In this document: positions 55,845 through 63,606 of the stretch, piece after piece
How the letters are laid out: every line of letters starts with the position of its first letter
Position numbering within the stretch: position 1 is the first letter of the stretch
Assembly: GCF_003111625.1 (NCBI RefSeq)
Contig: NZ_MZGS01000023.1
Location: forward strand, 62,001-126,000
Direction: 5' to 3'
Source of the DNA: Methanobrevibacter thaueri
GTDB taxonomy: Archaea; Methanobacteriota; Methanobacteria; Methanobacteriales; Methanobacteriaceae
Length of the DNA stretch: 64,000 nt
The notes under the pieces: generated by a model
What the model saw: the letters and a program-made list of their open reading frames with translations, nothing else
Database searches by the model: none
What the model was told of the DNA's origin: nothing
Position numbers and translations under genes: made by a program

Positions 55845-56216
55845 TTGTATATAACAGTACTTGCATCCAACAAACTTCACGGACAAAAACCATTGGCAAT
55901 AGACGGCATTGTCAAGTTAGTAAAGGAACCAGAGAACAAATATGATACAGAAGCGATAGCCTGTGAAATGAGATATTTTGGAAAGATAGGCTATGTTGCA
56001 AACAGCACTCATACTGTAGTTAAAGGATGCATGAGTGCAGGAAGAGTTTACGATAAAATCAACGATGAATACTTTGCAAAAATCAAATTCATCAAGGACA
56101 CAATTGCAATAGCAAAGATACTGGATTCCGATGAATTCATAGCTGAAATAGAAGATCCTGAAAGTGATGTGCATTACCTAAGTGAAAATCCATCAGAACT
56201 TAAATTCAACTACTGA
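55845..56216 (+). CDS. HIRAN-like domain protein
   Basis: This protein of about 123 residues has a HIRAN-like pattern: VLASNKLHGQKPLAIDGIVKLVKEPENKYDTEAIACEM (about residues 4-41), then GKIGYVANST (about 44). HIRAN domains bind DNA ends or altered DNA in helicase-like and stand-alone proteins. The start is probably TTG 55845 after GGTGAT; an ATG at 55827 would lack a ribosome site. It sits directly before the ARPP-1-like gene with an 11-base gap. The call rests on pattern only. Confidence 0.6.
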   Translation: MYITVLASNKLHGQKPLAIDGIVKLVKEPENKYDTEAIACEMRYFGKIGYVANSTHTVVKGCMSAGRVYDKINDEYFAKIKFIKDTIAIAKILDSDEFIAEIEDPESDVHYLSENPSELKFNY

Positions 56217-56227
56217 GGGGATTGAAA

Positions 56228-57175
56228 ATGATAACTCTTGGAAACGATGTAACTATTAACCCAAACATAGAACTGTTATCTCCGCAAACACACAAGAACA
56301 TAACTGTCATACCATTAAAGACAGAAAGGACTTATATCGATATTCTGACACTTAAAAAAGGCCTGGAACTGGGTCTTGTCAAAGTCAGTGAATGCCCCCA
56401 ATCACAGGTGAACACACTTGTCGTCACAAACGCCTCCGTAACCCCACTAATCCTGATTGACGGGGAGGAGATAGTTGGAGGAGACCAGAACAGGATAGTC
56501 AATTCGACAGTAGTGATTGATGCTCGAAGCAAAATGAAAATTTCTGTAAGCTGCACTGAAAAAAACAGGTGGGCATACAAAAGCGAATTCAAGCAATCCG
56601 ATTACATGGCAAACCACAGGACTCGGGTGGCAAAGGAATATGCCTCCAGAGACTCCGAACATTTCCAGAATGTGATCTGGTCATCCATCGATAGGTTGGA
56701 ACATGAAAATTCATTCTCATCACCTACAGCGGCAATGGAAGAAAGCTATGAAAACCTTAAGATTAACCACAACAAGATTATTAAGGAATTTGACATAGTC
56801 AAAGACCAAAACGGCATTATAGTAATCATTGACGGCAAGATTGAAGGTTTTGAAGTCTTTCTAAGCTCAGAAATCTATAAGGAATTTCACGAAAAGATAC
56901 TGAAGAGCTATCTCATTGATGCCGAAATCAATGAAAACCAATATCCTGTAAACATTGATGCTGCACAGGATGCCCTTGATAATGCATATGATTCCTCATT
57001 TACCGAAAAGGAAACTAAAGGACTTGAAAAGGCATATACATTTGAGAACCAGGACGGCCTTGGAACCTTATACGCATACAATGACAAAATAATACATTGG
57101 TCCTACTTTAAAAAAATGGAAGAAATAATAAAGGATGAAATCATTGAGAATACAGCATTAGAATCTGATATCTAA
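56228..57175 (+). CDS. ARPP-1-like domain protein
   Basis: This 315-residue protein matches the ARPP-1 type seen near some signalling and defence genes. The conserved block is VNTLVVTNASVTPLILIDGEEIVGGDQNRIVNSTVVIDARSKMKISVSCTEKNRWAY (about residues 62-118), including GGxQNR and the CTEKNRW motif. The C-terminal half ends in FENQDGLGTLYAYNDKIIHWSYF. No reaction is established. The start at 56228 follows GGGGATTG. It converges with, and overlaps by 18 bases, the HsdM-like gene. Confidence 0.7.
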   Translation: MITLGNDVTINPNIELLSPQTHKNITVIPLKTERTYIDILTLKKGLELGLVKVSECPQSQVNTLVVTNASVTPLILIDGEEIVGGDQNRIVNSTVVIDARSKMKISVSCTEKNRWAYKSEFKQSDYMANHRTRVAKEYASRDSEHFQNVIWSSIDRLEHENSFSSPTAAMEESYENLKINHNKIIKEFDIVKDQNGIIVIIDGKIEGFEVFLSSEIYKEFHEKILKSYLIDAEINENQYPVNIDAAQDALDNAYDSSFTEKETKGLEKAYTFENQDGLGTLYAYNDKIIHWSYFKKMEEIIKDEIIENTALESDI

Positions 57176-58831
57176 CTCTTTCATCATTTTTTCAATTTTC
57201 AGATTGAGATTTTCAATATTCTCATCTATTTCTCTTTTTTCAACTGTCAGATCATCCAATCTGATGAAGTCTTCCTCAAAAGTATCGACATAACGGGATA
57301 CAGATAAATTGAAATCATTCTGAGCAATTTCATCTAATTTTATGACATTCGAAAACTTGCTGATGGTCAGCTTGTTGATGAACACGTCCTTCATCTTGTT
57401 AATTGTTTCATTGGCCAAAATGAGATTTCTTCTAAAGAGTCCAGGAAACAGTTTAGCGCTTTTTTGTGTCTTGAACTGTTTTGATATGTCAATGAAAAGG
57501 ATGTCGTCGTCAGTTCTGTTCTTCTTAAACACTATTACGACTTCGGGCCTTCTTCTGCCCAATTCCTCAGGAATGCTTATTATTGTATCGATGTAGTTTT
57601 TCTCATGGGTCAGGTATTTCCTGAGTGTCTGAAGGGAATTCTTGTATAGGAAGTTCTGTGAAATGCTGACAGCCATTATTCCGTCATCCTTGAGTGAATC
57701 AACAAGATTGATCAGGAATAAAAATTCGTTGTCCTTTAGAGATCCGTATTCTCCTGTGAACTCCTCGTTCGAATCCTCCTCAACATCGATTTTCTGAAGG
57801 AGATTTTCCATCGCAATGTTCCAGTCTGCATCCTGTGATAATGAATCGCTCTTGATTCCGAACTTTTCAATCAGCACATCCTCCAGTTCGCCACGTTTGC
57901 TTCTTTTGGCAATCTCGAAGCTTTGGTTCTTATTGGCTGAATGATAGTTCTTTATGGACACCGGAATTTCAGACAGGATTGCATCGAATGACGCGCCCTC
58001 AATATCGATTGATTGGGTCGCATCCTCATTTTTAAAGACCACATGATCAAGATAGAAGATATTTATGAAGAATCTGGCTATGGTGTAGAGATAGGTCAAC
58101 TTGTCCTCTTCCTTGCCGTAATATGTCACTCCTGTCTCGCAAAGGTCTGATAATTTCATCAGGGATGTTCCGTCCTTCATGAACGGATCATATGCGCTTT
58201 TAATGGAGGTCTTTTCACAGGATATCAATGTTGAGAGTATCTGTGAGACATATTCCGGATTGGACTCGACATTCATCAGTCTTGAGTATGAAATCACATC
58301 AAAAACCCTTCTGAATTCAAAGGCATTGTCAAAAAGGTCCAACTTGGAAATGGAAAAGATTATTTCCTTTATGGCAAGATTCATCTCGTTGTCAAATTCA
58401 AAATCCTTAACGGATATCTCCTCACGTATTGTCTTGAACAGTAACTTGAAGTATTCCCTGTCCTTGCTTTTTTCATCGAATGTGATGTTATCCGGAAAGA
58501 CCCTGAAGAAATCTGTCAGGAAAAATCTGTCGGAATAGTTCTTGTTTATTACCTCGTCGATGAATGCCTCAGGGTTTTCGAAATGGTATCCGAACAGATG
58601 CATTGCATCTTCTCTCAGCGATTCGCGGTAATATCCGTCACGGTATGCCTCATCCAGTGTGATTTCCTTATCCTGGATTGCCATTAGAAAATGATCCTTA
58701 AGGCTGTCGGAACAATATTTGTATAAAAAAGTGTAAATGATTACATAATCTATTTGGGGCGGAAGGTTGAATCTCCTTGACTTTGATATGAGGTTTCTCA
58801 GGATCTTATAATTTGTTGAATCATATTTCAT
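57158..58831 (-). CDS. HsdM-like protein with degenerate methyltransferase motifs
   Basis: This 557-residue protein has the layout of a type I restriction-modification methylase subunit: helical N-terminus, a Rossmann-like core and a helical end. The key motifs are altered. The SAM site that normally reads DPACGSGG appears as AYDPFMKDGTSLMKL (about residue 216), and the catalytic NPPF/Y appears as FDAILSEIPVSI (about 288). A later region, VSISQNFLYKNSLQTLRKYL, still fits HsdM. It is therefore probably inactive as an adenine methylase. Its start overlaps the end of the HsdS-like gene by 11 bases. Confidence 0.72.
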   Translation of the reverse strand: MKYDSTNYKILRNLISKSRRFNLPPQIDYVIIYTFLYKYCSDSLKDHFLMAIQDKEITLDEAYRDGYYRESLREDAMHLFGYHFENPEAFIDEVINKNYSDRFFLTDFFRVFPDNITFDEKSKDREYFKLLFKTIREEISVKDFEFDNEMNLAIKEIIFSISKLDLFDNAFEFRRVFDVISYSRLMNVESNPEYVSQILSTLISCEKTSIKSAYDPFMKDGTSLMKLSDLCETGVTYYGKEEDKLTYLYTIARFFINIFYLDHVVFKNEDATQSIDIEGASFDAILSEIPVSIKNYHSANKNQSFEIAKRSKRGELEDVLIEKFGIKSDSLSQDADWNIAMENLLQKIDVEEDSNEEFTGEYGSLKDNEFLFLINLVDSLKDDGIMAVSISQNFLYKNSLQTLRKYLTHEKNYIDTIISIPEELGRRRPEVVIVFKKNRTDDDILFIDISKQFKTQKSAKLFPGLFRRNLILANETINKMKDVFINKLTISKFSNVIKLDEIAQNDFNLSVSRYVDTFEEDFIRLDDLTVEKREIDENIENLNLKIEKMMKELDIRF

Positions 58832-59390
58832 CGGCGTCCCCCCATAGGTCGTTCAATATCGCTTCCTTGAGATTGCGGTCATACTCGACCTGACGCAGGT
58901 CCTCATGAATCTTATGGTTGATGGTGTTCAGCAGTTCCCCGTATTTTACTTGAGTATCAAAATCAGGCACTATCAGTTCAAGCTGCTTTATTTCCTTAAG
59001 GGATGTGTGAGGTATCTTCTCGCTGCTTCCCAGTTCATAAAGCTGTTTTCTTATATGAGCATTGGTGAGTAAATGTGTTATAAAGTTAGGGTCATAGCCT
59101 TTTCTAAGCCGTATAATGGCTATTCTGTCACTTACGACCAATCCCTCTTCTTTAACACACACTACATCATAAGGATAGGGCATTTTCATCAATACATCAT
59201 TTTCTCTTGTGAAAAATCTTTCTTTAATGTTGCTTTTAAGGCTCAGTTCTTCAAAATCGGACAATATTCCATCTTTTTTTATGGATCTTTGAACTACAAC
59301 CTTAAACATGTCTCCATTATCATCCAAATAGCGTCTATAGGATAATCCGGAGAATATTTCAGCCATATCTCCTAATTTTACTTTTTTCAT
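58821..59390 (-). CDS. Half-size HsdS-like specificity protein
   Basis: This 189-residue protein contains one target-recognition domain plus one conserved helix. It begins VKLGDMAEIFSGLSYRRYL, has the recognition core (about 25-135), the segment IPHTSLKEIKQLELIVPDFDTQVKYGELLNTINHKI (about 120-160) and a helical end. Full HsdS has two such domains, so this would act as a dimer. The order S then M is the reverse of the usual M-S. No HsdR restriction subunit is visible. Confidence 0.75.
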   Translation of the reverse strand: MKKVKLGDMAEIFSGLSYRRYLDDNGDMFKVVVQRSIKKDGILSDFEELSLKSNIKERFFTRENDVLMKMPYPYDVVCVKEEGLVVSDRIAIIRLRKGYDPNFITHLLTNAHIRKQLYELGSSEKIPHTSLKEIKQLELIVPDFDTQVKYGELLNTINHKIHEDLRQVEYDRNLKEAILNDLWGDADEI

Positions 59391-59399
59391 TTTAATCCC

Positions 59400-59496
59400 C
59401 TTAAAAAGAAGGTTTGGCTTTGTTAAAAGCCATGTTCAATTGTTATGTATGGTGGGTGGAATGAGCATTAGTTTTTGGTGGTGAGCCAAAAACTAA
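59400..59496 (-). terminator. Two hairpins after the 59497-59841 gene
   Basis: An 11-bp perfect stem, TTAGTTTTTGG and CCAAAAACTAA (59468-59496), lies directly after the stop codon. A second, GGCTTT-TAAC-AAAGCC on the minus strand (59431-59416), is followed by AAACCTTCTTTTT. They probably end the transcript before the HsdS-like gene. Confidence 0.6.
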
Positions 59497-59841
59497 CTAT
59501 TGGTATAGGCCTGCAACATCGTCGAGAAGTGCGGGTTCGTCTGGAATTTCTGATGGGTCAACCTTTTCTGCGGAAACTCCACCGATTACTCCAACGCTTT
59601 GGATGTTGTCTTTCAAGACGGCGGTTGAGGTTATTCCAGGTCCTTGCGGTGAAAGGACAAACAGGTCTAAAAACAATTCATCTTCGCCAACAATAAATGC
59701 AGGTTCGATAGGTTCTGCAGATTTTGTTTGGACCTTGATTAGAATATGTTTTGCCTCATTATCATCATCAATACCAATTTCTTGTCTGATAGTTTTATCT
59801 AAATCTTTTACTTTTTCGCTCCAATTGATTTTTCCGTTCAT
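59497..59841 (-). CDS. Conserved-looking protein of unknown function
   Basis: I do not recognise this 114-residue protein. It is soluble and acidic, with a beta-rich core (KHILIKVQTKSAEPIEPAFIVGEDELFLDLFVLSPQGPGITSTAVL, about residues 31-75) and a Pro/Asp-rich end. AGAGAGGTAATAAT provides a good ribosome site. A minus-strand TATA (TTTATATACT, 59960-59951) would give a leader of about 90 bases. Between it and mtrA lies a structured gene-free stretch. Confidence 0.55.
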   Translation of the reverse strand: MNGKINWSEKVKDLDKTIRQEIGIDDDNEAKHILIKVQTKSAEPIEPAFIVGEDELFLDLFVLSPQGPGITSTAVLKDNIQSVGVIGGVSAEKVDPSEIPDEPALLDDVAGLYQ

Positions 59842-60178
59842 ATTATTACCTCTCTATTCTTTTTTCACCTTAAAATACAATGGTGTGGATTTTTAGTGAG
59901 TGCATTTTTTTAAAGATTATGCACATTTGCAATCTTATTTTAGATTTAATAGTATATAAACTTAACTGTTTTATTTATCTTTTCTAAAAAATTACAAGTA
60001 ACCGACTGCAAATAACTATTTATTTTAGGTATTATATAAATGTTTTGTATTTTTTAAAAAAATACAAAAAAGCAGAAATGTGCGAAGGTCCTCCCGCACT
60101 GACTTTCAAAAACATCAAACAAAAAAAGTCGCCCATATACAACAGGCAAAAAACAGCAATTAAAAAAAAATAAATAAG
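59842..60178. other. Gene-free stretch with a GC-rich hairpin and a promoter
   Basis: The region holds the minus-strand TATA box TTTATATACT (59960-59951) of the preceding gene. A hairpin GTGCG...CGCAC (60080-60099, extendable by two G-T pairs) stands out from AT-rich surroundings. T-runs on the minus strand follow it. It may be a 3' leader of mtrA or a small RNA; no open frame is convincing. Confidence 0.35.
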
Positions 60179-60200
60179 CTGAGACAGAATTATGCCTCAG
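60179..60200 (-). terminator. Hairpin around the mtrA stop codon
   Basis: CTGAG (60179-60183) and CTCAG (60196-60200) can pair with the mtrA stop codon in the loop, and TTATTTATTTTTTTTT follows on the minus strand. The stem is short, so confidence is moderate. Confidence 0.4.
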
Positions 60201-60753
60201 ATTCCTCTTCTTCTTTCTTCTCGTCAGCAATAACCAATTTTTGGTTTTCCTCATCGACTTCCATAACAATAGGATCTTCTTCAAGAGCTCCAGGGTCCTT
60301 TTCCACACATTCGTTGATTTTTGATTGAATTGCTCCAATGTCCTCTGTATCAATCAAATCAACAATCTCCAATTGTTGCTGGAATCTTTCAATACCTTCA
60401 AGAGGAACATTCTCTACGAAAGGAATAGCACCGGTTGCGCCGATGATTTTTTTCTTATCAGGGTCTGCGCCGTTATCATATAACGCCTGAATGCTCTGAC
60501 CGGTAATGTGGCCTTGCACTTCTGCGCCAGCCAATATCAAGAATCTTATATTCGGATTGGATATGATATTCGCAACTACCTTTTCGATACCTAGGTTTTC
60601 TGTCTTACATGGTCCTGCAATAGCTGCTCCAGACAATTCCGCCTCGATGTGGGAAGCAAGAGTAGTTACTGCAACTGGACTTTCCGGATCCCCCACAATA
60701 TAGTCCCCACTGATTACGGGCCAACCATCTGCAGGAGCTTTTTTATCAGCCAT
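60190..60753 (-). CDS. mtrA: Soluble MtrA-like corrinoid protein
   Basis: This 187-residue protein is homologous to subunit A of tetrahydromethanopterin S-methyltransferase, which carries the corrinoid that accepts the methyl group. It has the MtrA opening [63 protein letters not shown] and the corrinoid-binding His region [16 protein letters not shown] (about residues 77-92). Standard MtrA ends in a membrane helix; here the end is an acidic tail (EEEESEA) and no membrane helix is visible. No other mtr genes adjoin. It may be a second MtrA working outside the membrane complex. Confidence 0.88.
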   Translation of the reverse strand: MADKKAPADGWPVISGDYIVGDPESPVAVTTLASHIEAELSGAAIAGPCKTENLGIEKVVANIISNPNIRFLILAGAEVQGHITGQSIQALYDNGADPDKKKIIGATGAIPFVENVPLEGIERFQQQLEIVDLIDTEDIGAIQSKINECVEKDPGALEEDPIVMEVDEENQKLVIADEKKEEEESEA

Positions 60754-60812
60754 ACTTGATTCCTCCTAATGTTTAATTAAGATTATATATAAAAGTTATT
60801 TAAATATTTTGT

Positions 60813-61103
60813 CTAATAATACAGTTCTGAAGGTTTACCGATGTATTCAAAATCATCCTTGTTCTTCAGATACTTGACGCCTATCACCTTGCCATCCGGG
60901 AACTTGGTGACAACGCTCATGCCGTCAGTCACATCAATGACAATCAGTTTTGTGTTCTTTTCTCCAACGGTCTCGATTTTTATAATCTCATCATTTTGAA
61001 GAAGTTCAGCATCCTCAAATTCATTGCTGACGTCTGTTGAGTACCAGTGCTGAGGCAACTTCACTCTTATACCGAAATAATCCAATATGTCTTTAACATG
61101 CAT
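60813..61103 (-). CDS. Small protein of unknown function
   Basis: I do not recognise this 96-residue protein. It is soluble and mixed alpha/beta, with SVVTKFPDGKVIGVKYLKNKDDFEYIG in the second half. It lies on the same strand as and upstream of the mtrA-like gene, 60 bases away. Its start, ATG 61103, has weak GGGAAA upstream. Confidence in the frame is moderate. Confidence 0.5.
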   Translation of the reverse strand: MHVKDILDYFGIRVKLPQHWYSTDVSNEFEDAELLQNDEIIKIETVGEKNTKLIVIDVTDGMSVVTKFPDGKVIGVKYLKNKDDFEYIGKPSELYY

Positions 61104-61186
61104 TTTCTTTCCCTCTGCTAATCTATAATAAAAGTTTATTTAAATGACATATAAACATTCTGTAACTTCTCAAGGGTGTTAAGTGA

Positions 61187-61705
61187 CTAAACGAGAAAAT
61201 GAATCTTGGTTTTGTCTATGTCGTCCATGGTGTGCGGACTTGGAATGTCATCGGAATGGCCCAATGCAAGGATTCCAACAATCCTATAGTGGTCATCTAT
61301 TTTCAGTATGTCCCTGACGACTCCTTCTGAATCAGTGCCGTCCCTGCTTCTTAGGTGTATCTGTACCCAGCAGCTGCCCAAGCCCAATTCGGTTGCCATA
61401 AGATGCATGTATGTCATGGCGATTGATGAATCCTCAATCCATGTGTCGGCAATTAGAGTGTCAGCAATGACAACAATCGCCTTGTCGGCACCATTTATCA
61501 ATTCTGCGCCATGGTCCTTTGATCTTGACAGCTCCTCCAAGGTCTCCTTTCTCTCAACGACCATGAAGTTGCATGGCTTTCTGTTCATGCTGGTTGGCGC
61601 CAGGAGCGCCGCAGCCAATATCTTATCCAGTTCAGATTTGGATACCGGCTCATCGTTGAATTTTCTTGTACTTCTTCTTTCAAGCATCACGTCTAAAAGT
61701 TCCAT
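61187..61705 (-). CDS. Nitroreductase family FMN oxidoreductase
   Basis: This FMN-dependent reductase of about 172 residues is of the nitroreductase fold. It begins LDVMLERRSTRKFNDEPV (about residues 3-20), with RRSTRKF contacting FMN. LLAPTSMNRKPCNFMVVE (about 35) and the C-terminal IVGILALGHSDDIPS fit the family. The start at 61705 follows AGTGATTGAA. The natural substrate is unknown. It is the last gene before a gene-free stretch of about 700 bases. Confidence 0.85.
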   Translation of the reverse strand: MELLDVMLERRSTRKFNDEPVSKSELDKILAAALLAPTSMNRKPCNFMVVERKETLEELSRSKDHGAELINGADKAIVVIADTLIADTWIEDSSIAMTYMHLMATELGLGSCWVQIHLRSRDGTDSEGVVRDILKIDDHYRIVGILALGHSDDIPSPHTMDDIDKTKIHFLV

Positions 61706-62406
61706 TTCAATCACTGGAATTATCTTTATCGTAAGAAATATTTAAAAAATAGCATACCTATGTAGATTTGCCGATTCTGTTTTTATGAAAAATGACAGGT
61801 ATTGAAAAATTAAAAAGATGCGAACAAATAAAAGAGATGAAACATTGGAAAATGTCATTTAATTGGAGATCCATTTAAGATAATGAAAGAAAAAATCATT
61901 GCAAAAAATCAGTGAAATTTCTGCCCACATAATTGTTTACACTCGCAACAATCAGTAATGTATAAAAAAATTCGAAGCCACGGCAGTGAAACTTCGAATT
62001 GACTTTTTTTCACGACTTGTTAATTAGTCACTTAATAATTATTACGTTCATAGTTTATAAAGTAAATGGTTTCATTAGGATTACACAAAAAATCAAAGCA
62101 AATCAAAACAATTATTTTTAAAAATTACCAACTATTTAACAATATTTTAATCCAAGGAACTACTAAAAAGATTACAGATTGAAATGAAAGGAAATATGAC
62201 TGTGAAACGACAAGCAGTACATTTTTTCAAATCACTTGATTGACCTGCCAAAATGAAAAAAGTAATACGCCTGACCATCACAAAAACAATATTCAATTCA
62301 GCTTAAATCACCAACAGACCAATATGATTTTTGCATCAATTAAATACATAGATTTAAAAACGAATAATCCAATATGAACTAATCAACAAAGATTAGGAGA
62401 AAAAAT
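61706..62406. other. 700-base gene-free stretch
   Basis: I see no convincing gene on either strand. AATTCGAAG and CTTCGAATT (61969-62000) form a 9-bp stem with a 14-base loop, followed by GACTTTTTTT, resembling an orphan terminator or small-RNA end. A one-mismatch island palindrome (AGTAATACG, 62261-62269) and T-rich tracts are also present. The right end contains the promoter side of the TPR genes; AGGAG at 62396-62400 is the ribosome site for the gene at 62407. Confidence 0.4.
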
Positions 62407-62709
62407 ATGCAATCTAAAAGCAATATTGATGCTAAAAATATTATCCGAATGATGGAAATAGCTGAAATCTATGCCCTGACCAAACAAACCCAAAAATCCG
62501 AAAGATACCATCAAATCATAATCCTGATTTGCGACAGATATCCGAAAAACGAAATGATGCTGATTTTTAAATTGGAATCTCTTAATTGCCTGAACAGGAC
62601 ATACAAATCACTGGAAACAACAAATGACCTGTTAAACCTGAATCCTTACAGTTCAGCAGCATTGATTAACATTGCAAATCATTTGAAAGAGGAGAAACAT
62701 GCTTTTTAA
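62407..62709 (+). CDS. Small TPR-like helical protein
   Basis: This 100-residue protein of amphipathic helix pairs (MMEIAEIYALTKQTQKSERYHQIIILICDRYP, then LESLNCLNRTYKSLETTNDLLNLNPYSSAALINIANHLKEE) looks like two to three degenerate TPR units. It is upstream of and overlaps a longer TPR gene by 11 bases, so the pair is co-translated. It may be a split or adapter part of the same system. No catalytic residues are seen. Confidence 0.6.
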   Translation: MQSKSNIDAKNIIRMMEIAEIYALTKQTQKSERYHQIIILICDRYPKNEMMLIFKLESLNCLNRTYKSLETTNDLLNLNPYSSAALINIANHLKEEKHAF

Positions 62710-63595
62710 GAACAGATTTGATAAACTTCAAAAAAGGGCGGCACGTGCGGTTAAGAACAGGGAATACGTAAAGGCTCAGAACACATATCTGGAATGCCTT
62801 GCATTGGATCCCAAGGATATCGGTACGGTGAATAACCTTGCACAGCTTTCCCATGTCCTGGGAGAGGATGATAAGGCAAGAGGATATAACGAGATGCTCC
62901 TGGAGGCTTGCGATGAACGGCTGAAAAATGAAAGGACAGAAGAGCTTTTGATTTTAAAATCGAATGCACTTGTTTCACTTAAAAGAAACGATGAGGCCAT
63001 CGAAGTGATTGATGAACTTCTGGAAATATCTCCAGACCATGTTCTTGGACTCTTTCACAAGGCACAGTACCTGGAATCGAATGGAGAATATGAAAAATCG
63101 CTGCACTACATCAATCGTGTTCTGGCCAATGACTATTGCAATGTTCCGGCATTACTTTCAAAAGGTAGAGTTTTAACTGAATTGGACCAATTTGAAAGGG
63201 CCAGAAACTGCTATGATTTTGTTTTCAAGCTTGAGACAAAAAACAAGGCGGCGATAAACTTGAAATCCCAATTGATTAAAAAACAGAACGGCTACGTGAT
63301 CACATCACATGACCTGATGCTTAAGGCAATCGAGTCCTGGGACAGGGAGGACCTCAAATCCGCTGAAAAATACTTTAAAAAGGCATTGGACATCGATTCC
63401 AGTCATGATGAAATCTGGTTTGCCCAGGGAGAGCTGTTCATCAGGATGGGCAAAATCACCGATGCGATAAGCTCATTTGAAAAAGCGTTTGAATTGAATT
63501 CCATAAGCGGAGGAATATCCAAGAAAAAGGAGTTCTTCAAGATGTTGAAGGTTATGTTAAAAATAAATAGGTTATTGGGATATGAAAAAGAGTGA
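62699..63595 (+). CDS. TPR-repeat protein
   Basis: This 298-residue protein consists almost entirely of TPR-type helix pairs. Typical units include AQNTYLECLALDPKDIGTVNNLAQLSHVLGE, AIEVIDELLEISPDHVLGLFHKAQYLESNGEYEKSL and AEKYFKKALDIDSSHDEIWFAQGELFIRMGKITDAI. It probably serves as a protein-interaction scaffold. GAGGAG precedes the ATG. Partner and role are unknown. Confidence 0.8.
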   Translation: MLFKNRFDKLQKRAARAVKNREYVKAQNTYLECLALDPKDIGTVNNLAQLSHVLGEDDKARGYNEMLLEACDERLKNERTEELLILKSNALVSLKRNDEAIEVIDELLEISPDHVLGLFHKAQYLESNGEYEKSLHYINRVLANDYCNVPALLSKGRVLTELDQFERARNCYDFVFKLETKNKAAINLKSQLIKKQNGYVITSHDLMLKAIESWDREDLKSAEKYFKKALDIDSSHDEIWFAQGELFIRMGKITDAISSFEKAFELNSISGGISKKKEFFKMLKVMLKINRLLGYEKE

Positions 63596-63606
63596 TGGAC
63601 TCTTTT

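Noticed and set aside
57158-59390. Functional type I restriction-modification system
   Set aside because: No HsdR gene, half-size HsdS and altered HsdM motifs argue against it.
62261-62269. Island operator copy in the gene-free stretch
   Set aside because: Single and imperfect, with no TATA box at the expected distance.
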